Source: Flavobacteriaceae bacterium
GTDB lineage: Bacteria; Bacteroidota; Bacteroidia; Flavobacteriales; Flavobacteriaceae
Assembly (NCBI GenBank): GCA_947453195.1
Contig: CANGFO010000019.1
Span: forward strand, 1-39,625
Reading direction: 5' to 3'
Length of the DNA: 39,625 nucleotides
Shown: piece after piece, positions 8,042-16,036 of the stretch
How positions within the stretch are numbered: the first letter of the stretch is position 1
Layout: each line of letters starts with the position of its first letter
Position numbers and translations under genes: made by a program
Notes under the pieces: model-generated
What the model was told of the DNA's origin: nothing
Database searches by the model: none
What the model saw: the letters and a program-made list of their open reading frames with translations, nothing else

Positions 8042-8069
8042 TTAAAATTCAAAAAAAAATTTAAAACTA

Positions 8070-8819
8070 ATGAACAACTTAATTCAATACATTCTCGGAA
8101 TTGCAGACAATGCGCTGATTCTTGGTCAACGCTTGGGAGAACTTTGCGGCCACGGTCCAAGTCTAGAAACCGATATTGCAATGACCAATATTTCTTTAGA
8201 TTTATTAGGTCAAACGAGAAGCTACTATCAGTATGTTGCTAAAATGCAAGGTGGTGAAGCTACCGAAGATACTGTAGCGTTTTTGAGATTGGAAAGAGAA
8301 TATAAAAATGTGCTTTTAGTAGAACAACCAAATACCGATTTTGGCTATTCTATTGCGAGACAATTTTTGTTTGATGTTTTTCATTTAGCGCTATTAGAAG
8401 AATTGCAAAATAGTAAAGACGAAATGCTTGCGGCAATTGCTAAAAAAAGTATCAAAGAGGTTTTGTATCACACCCGATTTTCTTCCGATTGGATTAAAAG
8501 ATTAGGCGATGGAACCGAAGAAAGTCATAACAGAATACAAACTGCTATAAACGATTTGTGGATTTTTACGGATGAATTATTTCATCAAACCGATGCTGAT
8601 AAAGCAATGGTTGCTGAAGGAATTGGAGTAGACACTTCGTTATTAAAATCGAATTATTACAAAAAAGTAAACAGTATTTTGGATGAAGCGACATTGCAAA
8701 CTCCGGTTGTAGAATATTTCCAAAAAGGCGGAAAGCAAGGAATTCATAGTGAGCATATGGGTTTTATTTTAACCGAATTGCAATACATGCAGCGCACCTA
8801 TCCAAATATGACTTGGTAA
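8070..8819 (+). CDS. paaC: Phenylacetyl-CoA epoxidase, structural subunit PaaC
   Basis: PaaC is the ferritin-like structural partner of PaaA in the epoxidase. The 249-residue product shows the family segments LGQRLGELCGHGP (about 17-29), LLGQTRSYYQYVA (45-57), VEQPNTDFGYSIARQF (91-106) and a C-terminal HSEHMGFILTELQYMQR. Unlike PaaA, it is not expected to hold a catalytic di-iron pair. It is followed after 13 bases by paaD. Confidence 0.95.
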   Translation: MNNLIQYILGIADNALILGQRLGELCGHGPSLETDIAMTNISLDLLGQTRSYYQYVAKMQGGEATEDTVAFLRLEREYKNVLLVEQPNTDFGYSIARQFLFDVFHLALLEELQNSKDEMLAAIAKKSIKEVLYHTRFSSDWIKRLGDGTEESHNRIQTAINDLWIFTDELFHQTDADKAMVAEGIGVDTSLLKSNYYKKVNSILDEATLQTPVVEYFQKGGKQGIHSEHMGFILTELQYMQRTYPNMTW

Positions 8820-8832
8820 AAAATAAATATAA

Positions 8833-9333
8833 ATGACCGAACAACTTGCAAATATTGATCAAAAACTATTTGAAATTCTGGAAACGGTATCCGATCCAGA
8901 AATTCCGGTTTTGTCAATTATGGAAATGGGAGTGGTTCGTTCTGCCGAGTTAAAAAACGGAATTGTTGAGGTAGAAATTACACCTACATATAGCGGATGC
9001 CCGGCTATGGATGTTATTGGCGATGATATCAAAGCAGCATTTAGTAAGGAAGGATATGAAGCCAAAGTAGAGTTAATTCTTTCGCCTGCTTGGACTACCG
9101 ATTGGATTACTCCAAAAGGAAGAACGGCACTAGAAAAATACGGAATTGCTTCTCCATTAGCTGCTGAGGCTGATAAAGAAGCACTTCTTGGAAATAAAAA
9201 ATTAGTTAAATGTCCGCAATGCGGATCTTTAAATACTAAATTAATAAGTCAGTTTGGTTCTACAGCTTGTAAAGCATTTTTTCAATGTGAAGAGTGTTTA
9301 GAGCCATTTGATTATTTTAAATGTTTGAAATAA
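8833..9333 (+). CDS. paaD: PaaD, MIP18/SufT-type maturation factor of the epoxidase
   Basis: PaaD is required for epoxidase activity and is thought to help in iron or Fe-S cluster assembly. Residues ~8-90 form a MIP18-family (DUF59) domain with the signature VSDPEIPVLSIMEMGVVR and the conserved Cys in TPTYSGCPAMDVI. A C-terminal zinc-ribbon-like part holds CPQC (128-131), a Cys in STACKAF, CEEC and a last FKC. At 166 residues it matches PaaD rather than stand-alone SufT. It sits 13 bases after paaC. Confidence 0.94.
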   Translation: MTEQLANIDQKLFEILETVSDPEIPVLSIMEMGVVRSAELKNGIVEVEITPTYSGCPAMDVIGDDIKAAFSKEGYEAKVELILSPAWTTDWITPKGRTALEKYGIASPLAAEADKEALLGNKKLVKCPQCGSLNTKLISQFGSTACKAFFQCEECLEPFDYFKCLK

Positions 9334-9343
9334 TAGGATCAAC

Positions 9344-9412
9344 GATTGCCGATTGTTGAATTTTGATTTGAGAATTTTCACTTCTAATTTCAAAAATCGT
9401 TAATCGTCAATC
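9344..9412. repeat. Imperfect 31-base inverted repeat filling the paaD-paaG junction
   Basis: The arms at 9344-9374 and 9382-9412 are inverted copies matching at about 23 of 31 positions, with a 7-base loop. The sequence is built from words such as ACGATTG and GATTTTTGA. It would form a long, imperfect hairpin in the mRNA. It does not look like a terminator: there is no GC core and no T-run, and genes continue on both sides. Confidence 0.65.
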
Positions 9413-9428
9413 TTAAATAAGTTAAGGT

Positions 9429-10214
9429 ATGAGCAGTAATTTAATTGAAGTTAAAATTGAAAATAATGTTGCGTGGATTTCACTCAACAGACCTGAAGTT
9501 TTTAATAGCTTCAATCGTGAAATGGCTTTGCAATTGCAAAAAGCATTAGACGATTGTGCTACAAACTCCAACGTTCGTGCCCTTATAATTACAGGAACTG
9601 GTAAGGCTTTTTGTGCCGGACAAGATTTAAAAGAAGTTACAGATCCGGAGTTAAATCCAGGTTTTCGTAAAATATTGGAGGAACATTACAATCCAATTAT
9701 TCAAAAAATAAGAACTATTGAAAAGCCAATTATTGCTGCTGTAAATGGAGTAGCTGCAGGCGCAGGTGCCAATATTGCTTTGGCATGCGACATTGTAGTG
9801 GCTACCGAGCAAGCAAGTTTTATTCAGGCTTTTAGTAAAATTGGGTTAGTTCCTGATAGTGCTGGAACTTTCTTTTTACCAAGATTAATTGGTTTTCAAA
9901 AAGCATCGGCCTTAATGATGTTGGGCGATAAAGTTTCTGCACCAGAAGCATTAACAATCGGAATGATTTATAAGATATTTCCAATAGCATTATTTGAGGA
10001 AGAAGTGAAAATTCTAGCAGAAAATTTAGCTCAAATGCCAACCAAAGCCATAGGATTGACAAAAAGATTGTTGAACCAATCTATGGGTAATAATTTAGAG
10101 CAACAATTAAAGTTAGAATCTGATTTGCAAATTGAGGCTAGCTCATCCTATGATTACAATGAAGGAGTAACCGCTTTTGTTGAAAAAAGAAAACCCGAAT
10201 TTAAAGGAAATTAA
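9429..10214 (+). CDS. paaG: 1,2-epoxyphenylacetyl-CoA isomerase PaaG
   Basis: PaaG converts ring-1,2-epoxyphenylacetyl-CoA to the seven-membered oxepin-CoA and also isomerises double bonds later in the pathway. This 261-residue crotonase-fold protein has the oxyanion-hole segment GKAFCAGQDLKE and the PaaG-type motif IGLVPDSAGTFFLPR, whose Asp is the catalytic residue of PaaG. The two Glu of true hydratases are absent (VAAGAGANIALACD, then QAFSKIGLVP), which supports the isomerase call over enoyl-CoA hydratase. Length equals E. coli PaaG (262). The stop codon is 1 base from the paaH ATG. Confidence 0.9.
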   Translation: MSSNLIEVKIENNVAWISLNRPEVFNSFNREMALQLQKALDDCATNSNVRALIITGTGKAFCAGQDLKEVTDPELNPGFRKILEEHYNPIIQKIRTIEKPIIAAVNGVAAGAGANIALACDIVVATEQASFIQAFSKIGLVPDSAGTFFLPRLIGFQKASALMMLGDKVSAPEALTIGMIYKIFPIALFEEEVKILAENLAQMPTKAIGLTKRLLNQSMGNNLEQQLKLESDLQIEASSSYDYNEGVTAFVEKRKPEFKGN

Positions 10215-10215
10215 T

Positions 10216-11388
10216 ATGAATGTTTCAGTAATCGGTTCCGGAACCATGGGGAGTGGCATTGCGCAAGTTGCTGCTACTGCTGGTTGTAATGTAAAATTAT
10301 TCGATTTAAATCAAGAAGCTTTGGCCAAAAGTAAAAATGCTTTGGAAGTTTCTTTATCTAAATTAGTTGAAAAAGAAAAAATAGATTCAGCTGAAAAAAT
10401 CCGAATCCAAAGCAATATTTCTTACGTAAGTTCCATGAAGGAATTAGCAGATTCTGATTTGGTAATTGAAGCCATAGTTGAAAATTTGGAAGTCAAGCGA
10501 AAGGTTTTCTCCGAATTGGAAGAACTGGTATCTAAAGACACCATTCTGGCATCCAATACCTCGTCACTTTCAATAGCTTCCATTGCTGCGTCTTGTAAAA
10601 CTCCTGATCGCGTCATTGGAATTCACTTTTTTAATCCGGCACCTTTAATGCAATTGGTGGAAGTAATTCCTGCCGTGCAAACAAGCAACGAAGTGTTAGA
10701 AAAAGTGGTGCAAATAATCTCAGATTGGAAAAAAGTAGTGGCTGTTGCCAAAGATACTCCCGGCTTTATTGTAAATCGAGTTGCTCGATCTTTTTATAGT
10801 GAAAGCATCCGAATTTATGAAGAAGGAATGGCCGATTTTGCTACGATTGACTGGGCTTTAAAGACGGAAGGCGGTTTCCGAATGGGACCATTTGAATTAA
10901 TGGATTTCATAGGGCATGATGTAAATTATATTGTCACCGAAACAGTTTTTAACGCTTTTTATTTTGATCCAAAATTCAAACCTTCTTTCACTCAAAAAAG
11001 ATTATTAGAAGCAGGGTTTTTAGGAAGAAAAACGGGAAGAGGTTTTTATGATTATTCGCAAGAATTACCAAAACCTACAGAAAATAATGCACTAGCAAAA
11101 GCAATTTTTGAACGAGTGATTGTTATGCTAATAAATGAAGCAGCGGATACTTTGTTTTTGAATATTGCTTCCGCAAAAGATATTGATAATGCAATGACCA
11201 AAGGTGTAAATTATCCAAAAGGTTTATTAGCTTGGGCGGATGAACTCGGAATAAATTGGTGTGTAGAAAAACTAGATGCACTTTATAATGAATACCACGA
11301 AGATCGCTATAGATGTAGTCCGATACTAAGAAGGTTAAAAGTTTCAGGTTTAAAGTTTACAACCGAAACTTTGAACTTGAAACCTTAA
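10216..11388 (+). CDS. paaH: 3-hydroxyadipyl-CoA dehydrogenase PaaH
   Basis: An NAD-dependent 3-hydroxyacyl-CoA dehydrogenase that would oxidise 3-hydroxyadipyl-CoA to 3-oxoadipyl-CoA. The 390-residue product has the dinucleotide motif GSGTMGSGIAQ near residue 7, SNTSSLSI, the catalytic-His segment IGIHFFNPAPLMQLVEV, and the C-terminal half GFIVNRVARSFYSE...ELMDFIGHD. I use the ATG at 10216; the reading frame extends upstream into paaG but conserved sequence begins here. It is shorter than E. coli PaaH (475), lacking the second C-terminal repeat. The last ~16 residues (from KVSGLK) are encoded by the hairpin spacer at 11341-11397 and look like accidental read-through into repeat DNA. Confidence 0.93.
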   Translation: MNVSVIGSGTMGSGIAQVAATAGCNVKLFDLNQEALAKSKNALEVSLSKLVEKEKIDSAEKIRIQSNISYVSSMKELADSDLVIEAIVENLEVKRKVFSELEELVSKDTILASNTSSLSIASIAASCKTPDRVIGIHFFNPAPLMQLVEVIPAVQTSNEVLEKVVQIISDWKKVVAVAKDTPGFIVNRVARSFYSESIRIYEEGMADFATIDWALKTEGGFRMGPFELMDFIGHDVNYIVTETVFNAFYFDPKFKPSFTQKRLLEAGFLGRKTGRGFYDYSQELPKPTENNALAKAIFERVIVMLINEAADTLFLNIASAKDIDNAMTKGVNYPKGLLAWADELGINWCVEKLDALYNEYHEDRYRCSPILRRLKVSGLKFTTETLNLKP

Positions 11389-11397
11389 ACTTGAAAC
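11341..11397. repeat. Inverted-repeat spacer overlapping the paaH 3' end
   Basis: An 18-base arm at 11341-11358 and its inverted copy at 11380-11397 agree at 16 of 18 positions; one RNA strand can pair the remaining two as G-U. The words are GTTTCAAG, GGTTTAAAG and AAACTTTGAAC. The element contains the last codons and stop of paaH and ends 3 bases before the paaI ATG. Confidence 0.75.
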
Positions 11398-11400
11398 AAA

Positions 11401-11805
11401 ATGGAAGGAACCAAAATACCATACAAAATGTTAAGCCAAGACCCTTACAGTCAGTGGTTGGGAATAGAAATATTAGAATGCGAAATTGGGCGATGTAAAG
11501 TAGCGATGACCGTTCGCAAGGAAATGCTGAACAGTATGAATAAAGCACATGGGGGAATTACTTATTCTTTGGCAGACACCGCTTTTGGATTTGCAGCCAA
11601 TACCCATGGAAAATTTGCCGTTTCAATTGAAACGTCCATAAATCATATTGAAGCAGTTAATGAAGGCGATTATTTAGTTGCTGAATCGGTAATTGAAAAA
11701 GTAAATAACAAATTAGGATTCAATATTATTGAAGTAAAACGAGGTGATGAAATGGTAGCGCTTTTTAAAGGCGTTGTGTATCGCACTCAAAAAGAATGGG
11801 ATTAA
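11401..11805 (+). CDS. paaI: Hotdog-fold acyl-CoA thioesterase PaaI
   Basis: PaaI hydrolyses aryl- or hydroxyaryl-CoA thioesters and is thought to release CoA trapped in dead-end intermediates. The 134-residue product has the hotdog core MNKAHGGITYSLADTAFGFA at about residues 43-62, with the conserved HGG and the catalytic Asp in LADTAF, and the strand SIETSINHIEAVNEGDYL. Length matches E. coli PaaI (140). It is followed not by another paa gene but by the S23-type ORF, and its stop codon lies within the left inverted repeat of that insertion. Confidence 0.93.
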   Translation: MEGTKIPYKMLSQDPYSQWLGIEILECEIGRCKVAMTVRKEMLNSMNKAHGGITYSLADTAFGFAANTHGKFAVSIETSINHIEAVNEGDYLVAESVIEKVNNKLGFNIIEVKRGDEMVALFKGVVYRTQKEWD

Positions 11806-11833
11806 TTATGAATTAATAATTAGAAGTTATGAG
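11803..11833. repeat. Left inverted repeat flanking the S23-type ORF
   Basis: It begins with TAATTATGAATTA at 11803-11815, the exact inverse of 12209-12221 on the far side of the ORF. Further partial matches (AATTAG, TTATGA) continue to 11833. It includes the paaI stop codon and the S23 start codon. Confidence 0.65.
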
Positions 11834-12194
11834 TGAAAGTATTATAAAAGTTAAGAGTTTTGAATTAGCAATTTCAGGGGTTAATTTTTATAAATATTTA
11901 GTAACTGAAAAGAAGGAATTTGTAATGAGTAAACAGTTTTTAAGATCAATAACTTCTGTTGGAGCTAATGTAAGAGAAGCTGTAAATGCTCAAAGTAAAT
12001 TAGATTTTATTCATAAGTTAGCAATTGCTCAAAAAGAATGTGATGAATCATTGTATTGGCTTGAATTATTAAATGCAACAAAATATGTTGAGGAAAAAGA
12101 TTTTAATCCAATCTACATACAAACAATAGAAGTATTAAAAATAATTAAAAGTATAATTATTACGACAAAGAAAAATATACAAGTTAAGAACTAA
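11829..12194 (+). CDS. S23-type four-helix bundle protein (23S rRNA intervening-sequence family)
   Basis: A 121-residue, all-helical, basic protein. The segment LRSITSVGANVREAVNAQSK (about 38-57), then DFIHKLAIAQKECDESLYWLELL, is the signature of the four-helix bundle family named for proteins encoded in 23S rRNA intervening sequences. Relatives include the Avd accessory protein of diversity-generating retroelements. These proteins form pentamers and bind nucleic acid. It has no place in phenylacetate catabolism yet sits between paaI and paaJ in the same direction. It is flanked by inverted repeats and appears more AT-rich than its neighbours, which suggests insertion. No reverse transcriptase or rRNA gene is in the window. 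Confidence 0.88.
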   Translation: MSESIIKVKSFELAISGVNFYKYLVTEKKEFVMSKQFLRSITSVGANVREAVNAQSKLDFIHKLAIAQKECDESLYWLELLNATKYVEEKDFNPIYIQTIEVLKIIKSIIITTKKNIQVKN

Positions 12195-12221
12195 TAATTC
12201 ATAACTAATAATTCATAATTA
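12191..12221. repeat. Right repeat flanking the S23-type ORF
   Basis: A perfect 14-base tandem duplication, CTAATAATTCATAA twice (12191-12204 and 12205-12218), starts at the S23 stop codon. It overlaps TAATTCATAATTA (12209-12221), the inverse of the left repeat. paaJ starts 5 bases later. Confidence 0.7.
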
Positions 12222-12226
12222 TCTAA

Positions 12227-13429
12227 ATGGAAGCATATATTATAGACGGAGTTCGTACTCCAATTGGAAGTTATCAAGGAACGCTAGCGCCAGTTAGAGC
12301 AGATGATTTAGGAGCATTGGTAATTAAGTCGGTTACCGATAAAAACCCTGCTATTCCTTTGGAGGCATACGATGATGTAATTCTGGGTTGCGCTAATCAA
12401 GCGGGAGATGATAATAGAAATGTGGCTCGAATGTCGTTGCTTCTTGCAGGCTTGCCGTATTCAGTTCCGGGAGAAACCGTAAATCGTTTATGTAGTTCGG
12501 GTTTGTCGGCAATTATTCATGCAAGTCGCGCTATAAAAGCGGGCGACGGACATATTTTTATTGCAGGTGGAGTAGAGAATATGACGCGTGGACCGTTGGT
12601 GGTTTCTAAACCATCATCTGCCTATGGAACTGATTCTAAAATGTATGATTCTAGTTTTGGCTGGCGTTTTGTAAATCCTAAAATGCAGGCACTTTTTGGA
12701 ACGGATGCTATGGGAGAAACGGCTGAAAATTTAGTTGAAAAATACAATATTACTCGTGAAGATCAGGATGCTTTTGCTTTGCATAGTCAACAAAAAGCAG
12801 CTGCTGCTCAGGCTTCAGGGAGACTAGACAAAGAAATAGTTACGGTTGAAATTCCGCAACGAAAAGGAGATGCCTTACTTTTTTCGAAAGATGAATTTGT
12901 AAAGCCAACTACATCCATGGATGGGTTATCCAAATTACGACCTGCCTTCAAAAAAGACGGAAGCGTAACTGCAGGAAATTCTTCGGGGTTGAATGATGGT
13001 GCTGCAGCAACGATTATTGTTTCTGCGGAAGCGGTAAAAAAATATAACTTGAAACCTTTGGCGCGAATAGTAAGTTCTGCTGTGGTGGGAGTAGAGCCAA
13101 GAATTATGGGAATTGGACCTGTGGATGCTTCAAAAAAAGCACTTGAAAAAGCAGGTTTAACTCTTGATCAAATTGATATTATCGAATTGAATGAAGCTTT
13201 TGCAGCGCAAAGTATTGCTTGCATTCGCGAATTGGGATTACAAGACAATGACCCAAGAATAAATCCAAATGGTGGTGCTATTGCAATAGGGCATCCACTT
13301 GGAGTAACTGGTGCTAGAATTTTATATTCTGCCGCATTAGAATTGCAATTAACCCAAAAAAGATATGCCTTAATTACCATGTGTATTGGTGTTGGACAAG
13401 GTTATGCAGTAATTATTGAAAGAGTATAG
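12227..13429 (+). CDS. paaJ: 3-oxoadipyl-CoA thiolase PaaJ/PcaF
   Basis: The enzyme cleaves 3-oxoadipyl-CoA with CoA to succinyl-CoA and acetyl-CoA, the last step of the pathway. The 400-residue thiolase begins [18 protein letters not shown]. It has the nucleophilic Cys89 in VNRLCSSGL, the NEAFA motif, [16 protein letters not shown] with the catalytic His, and the second Cys in MCIGVGQG. The length and the [12 protein letters not shown] start fit the PcaF/PaaJ subgroup better than acetoacetyl-CoA thiolases, and the operon position supports this. Confidence 0.94.
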   Translation: MEAYIIDGVRTPIGSYQGTLAPVRADDLGALVIKSVTDKNPAIPLEAYDDVILGCANQAGDDNRNVARMSLLLAGLPYSVPGETVNRLCSSGLSAIIHASRAIKAGDGHIFIAGGVENMTRGPLVVSKPSSAYGTDSKMYDSSFGWRFVNPKMQALFGTDAMGETAENLVEKYNITREDQDAFALHSQQKAAAAQASGRLDKEIVTVEIPQRKGDALLFSKDEFVKPTTSMDGLSKLRPAFKKDGSVTAGNSSGLNDGAAATIIVSAEAVKKYNLKPLARIVSSAVVGVEPRIMGIGPVDASKKALEKAGLTLDQIDIIELNEAFAAQSIACIRELGLQDNDPRINPNGGAIAIGHPLGVTGARILYSAALELQLTQKRYALITMCIGVGQGYAVIIERV

Positions 13430-13500
13430 ATTAACGATTTTTGACCCGAGAGCTTTGCTCGAACTGGCGAAGCAATTTTGAACTTTTTGAATCAACAATC
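13429..13500. repeat. Spacer with inverted ends between paaJ and paaZ
   Basis: GATTAACGATT at 13429-13439 is loosely mirrored by AATCAACAATC at 13490-13500 (8 of 11 positions). An inner CGAG/CTCG pair lies around AGCTTTG (about 13447-13461), with repeats of GAAGCAATTTTGAAC-like words. It is the weakest of the inverted spacers. Confidence 0.45.
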
Positions 13501-13511
13501 AAATAGAAAAC

Positions 13512-16007
13512 ATGATTAAAACACAACATTACGTACTTGGAAAATGGACTTCGGCAACGGGAGATGGTAAAGCTTCTTATGATGCCGTAACCGGCGAATT
13601 CATTGCAGAAACTTCGGTTGAAGGATTGGATATTCCAGCTATTTTGCACTACGGAAGAACTAAAGGCGGTGAAAAATTACGCAAAATGACCTTCCAAGAA
13701 CGCGGAAATATGATCAAAAGTTTGGCGATGTATTTAACCAAACGTAAAGAAGCGTTTTACGAAATTAGTTACAGAACCGGTGCTACTCGTGTTGATTCAT
13801 GGATTGATATTGAAGGAGGTTTCGGAAATTTATATGCGAATGCATCGCTACGAAAATTATTTCCCAATCAGCCGTACCATGTAGAAGGTGATCCAATTGA
13901 TTTGTCAAAAGGGGGTCGTTTCATGGCGCATCATATTTTGGTTCCCAAAAAAGGAGTTGCCATTCATATTAATGCATTCAATTTTCCAATTTGGGGAATG
14001 CTAGAAAAATGTGCGGTTAACTGGATGGCCGGAATGCCAGCCATTGTGCTGCCAGCCCCTGTTACTGCTTACTTAACAGAGGCCGTAGTGAGAGAAATTA
14101 TAGCTTCTAATATTTTGCCGGAAGGCGCATTGCAATTAATTTCAGGTACAGCCAAAAACATATTTGACACCGTTGAAAGTCAGGATGTAATTACATTTAC
14201 AGGATCGGCAGCAACAGGAAGATTGTTGAAAGCACATCCAAGAATTATTGAGGAAGCAGTTCCGTTTACTATGGAAGCCGATTCATTGAATGCTTCTATT
14301 TTAGGCGAAGACGCCGTTCCAGGTACACCCGAATTTGATTTATTTATCAATCAAGCGCGAAGCGAAATCACAGTTAAAGCGGGTCAAAAATGTACTGCTA
14401 TTCGTAGAATGATTGTCCCTGAGAAGTTGATTGATGAAGTGCAAAATGCCCTCTCTAAATCATTGGATAAAGTGACTGTTGGTGACCCAAGATTGAAGGA
14501 AGTGCGCATGGGTGCTTTGGTTAGTAAAGAGCAAGTTGAGGTCCTTAAAAATAGAGTTTCGGAGTTATCTAAAACAGCCAAATTGGTTTATGGCGATTTA
14601 GAAAAAGTGAATCTAATTGGTGCCGATTCTAAAGGTGCTTTTGTGAGTCCGATTTTACTTCGCGAAGACAAACCATTACAAAATTTAGCCGTGCATGAAA
14701 CCGAGGCCTTCGGACCAGTTTCAACGCTAATGCCTTATAAAAATTTAGAAGAAGCAGTTGAATTAGCCCAATTGGGTAAAGGTTCATTGGTTTCTTCAAT
14801 TGTTACCAACTCGGATGTTATTGCCAAAGAATATGTAGTAAATGCCGCTTCGCATCACGGAAGAATTTTAGTTCTAAATCGCGAAAATGCAAAACAAAGT
14901 ACCGGTCACGGTTCGCCATTACCTTTATTGGTTCATGGTGGTCCTGGGCGTGCAGGTGGAGGTGAAGAGATGGGTGGAGTTCGCGGAATTACGCATTACA
15001 TGCAGCGTTGCGCTATTCAAGGTACGCCAACAACGTTGACAGAAATCACCGGAATTTACCAAGCGAATTCAGCTTATAAAGAAATCACACAACATCCGTT
15101 TCAATACCATTGGGAGGATATCCAACCGGGAATGTCTTTGTGCACCCACAATAGAACAGTTACCGATACAGACATCATAAATTTTGCCAACTTAACTTGG
15201 GATCATTTCTATGCCCACACCGATATTACTTCGTTGGACGGAAGTATTTTCAAGAAAAGAACGGCTCACGGTTATTTCATTTTGGCCGCTGCAGCAGGAT
15301 TGTTTGTGTATCCAAATAAAGGTCCGGTAGCTGCCAATTACGGATTAGAAGAATGCCGTTTCTTACGCCCAATTTACCACAACGACACCGTTTATGTGCG
15401 ATTGACTTGCAAACAAAAAGTTGATCGTGATGTGGCTTCTGCCGAACATCCAAGCGGAATTGTAAAATGGTTTGTGGAAGTTTTTGACACTAACGATGAG
15501 TTGGTGGCTGTGGCTACAATCTTAACCATGGTGCAGAAAAAACAAGAAGTTTTTGTGGAAATGACCGAGGAGAAAATAATAGAATGCATTAATAAATTAA
15601 CCGAAAATTCGAAACCAAAATGGGGAACGATGACGGCACAACATTTAGTAGAGCATTTGGAATTTGGTTACCGAATTGCATCGGGTGAAATTCAAGATTT
15701 TGATATTACCACACCCGAAAAGATTTTGGATAAAGTGCACAATACACTTTATAATTATGAAAAAATGCCACAGAATTTTGATTTTCCATTAGCTGAAAAA
15801 TCAAAAATAAACGAGTTAAAGCATTCTGATTTAGCAGAAGCTAAAGAAAAAATGATTCAAGCGCGTTCACAGTATCTTGCATATTTCAATCAAAACCCAG
15901 ATGCACTTTTGAAAAATGCTGTTTTTGGAGATATGAACCGTTACGAATGGTATTTATTAGAACGAAAACATTTGAACCATCATTTTGAACAGTTTGAAGT
16001 ACTATAA
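13512..16007 (+). CDS. paaZ: PaaZ: oxepin-CoA hydrolase / aldehyde dehydrogenase with extra DinB-like C-terminal domain
   Basis: PaaZ opens the oxepin-CoA ring with its hydratase domain and oxidises the resulting semialdehyde with its NADP-dependent aldehyde dehydrogenase. In this 831-residue protein the dehydrogenase domain (about 1-520) has Glu255 in FTMEADS and catalytic Cys294 in GQKCTA. The MaoC-type hydratase domain (about 530-678) has Asp564 and His569 in WDHFYAHTD. These match E. coli PaaZ Glu256, Cys295, Asp561 and His566. E. coli PaaZ ends at 681; here ~150 more residues follow. They resemble DUF1569 of the DinB-like superfamily: WGTMTAQHLVEHLEFGYRIA with His711 and His715, and a final KHLNHHFEQF with His820, His823 and His824. 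The role of the added domain is unknown. Confidence 0.94.
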   Translation: MIKTQHYVLGKWTSATGDGKASYDAVTGEFIAETSVEGLDIPAILHYGRTKGGEKLRKMTFQERGNMIKSLAMYLTKRKEAFYEISYRTGATRVDSWIDIEGGFGNLYANASLRKLFPNQPYHVEGDPIDLSKGGRFMAHHILVPKKGVAIHINAFNFPIWGMLEKCAVNWMAGMPAIVLPAPVTAYLTEAVVREIIASNILPEGALQLISGTAKNIFDTVESQDVITFTGSAATGRLLKAHPRIIEEAVPFTMEADSLNASILGEDAVPGTPEFDLFINQARSEITVKAGQKCTAIRRMIVPEKLIDEVQNALSKSLDKVTVGDPRLKEVRMGALVSKEQVEVLKNRVSELSKTAKLVYGDLEKVNLIGADSKGAFVSPILLREDKPLQNLAVHETEAFGPVSTLMPYKNLEEAVELAQLGKGSLVSSIVTNSDVIAKEYVVNAASHHGRILVLNRENAKQSTGHGSPLPLLVHGGPGRAGGGEEMGGVRGITHYMQRCAIQGTPTTLTEITGIYQANSAYKEITQHPFQYHWEDIQPGMSLCTHNRTVTDTDIINFANLTWDHFYAHTDITSLDGSIFKKRTAHGYFILAAAAGLFVYPNKGPVAANYGLEECRFLRPIYHNDTVYVRLTCKQKVDRDVASAEHPSGIVKWFVEVFDTNDELVAVATILTMVQKKQEVFVEMTEEKIIECINKLTENSKPKWGTMTAQHLVEHLEFGYRIASGEIQDFDITTPEKILDKVHNTLYNYEKMPQNFDFPLAEKSKINELKHSDLAEAKEKMIQARSQYLAYFNQNPDALLKNAVFGDMNRYEWYLLERKHLNHHFEQFEVL

Positions 16008-16031
16008 AACTTTAAACCTTAAACTTTAAAC
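16007..16031. repeat. Direct word repeat between paaZ and the PaaF-like gene
   Basis: AAACTTTAAAC occurs twice (16007-16017 and 16021-16031), separated by CTT, and fills most of the junction. The first copy starts on the last base of the paaZ stop codon. Confidence 0.65.
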
Positions 16032-16036
16032 AAAAT

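Noticed and set aside
9344..9412. Terminator between paaD and paaG
   Set aside because: The hairpin lacks a GC-rich core and T-run and would split an operon whose genes act together.
10177..10215. N-terminal extension of paaH overlapping paaG
   Set aside because: Conserved sequence starts at MNVSVIGSG; the extra codons are paaG sequence read in another frame, and an ATG is available at 10216, 1 base after the paaG stop.
11829..12194. Diversity-generating retroelement, suggested by similarity of the S23-type protein to Avd
   Set aside because: No reverse transcriptase, no template/variable repeat pair and no C-type lectin target were found in the window.
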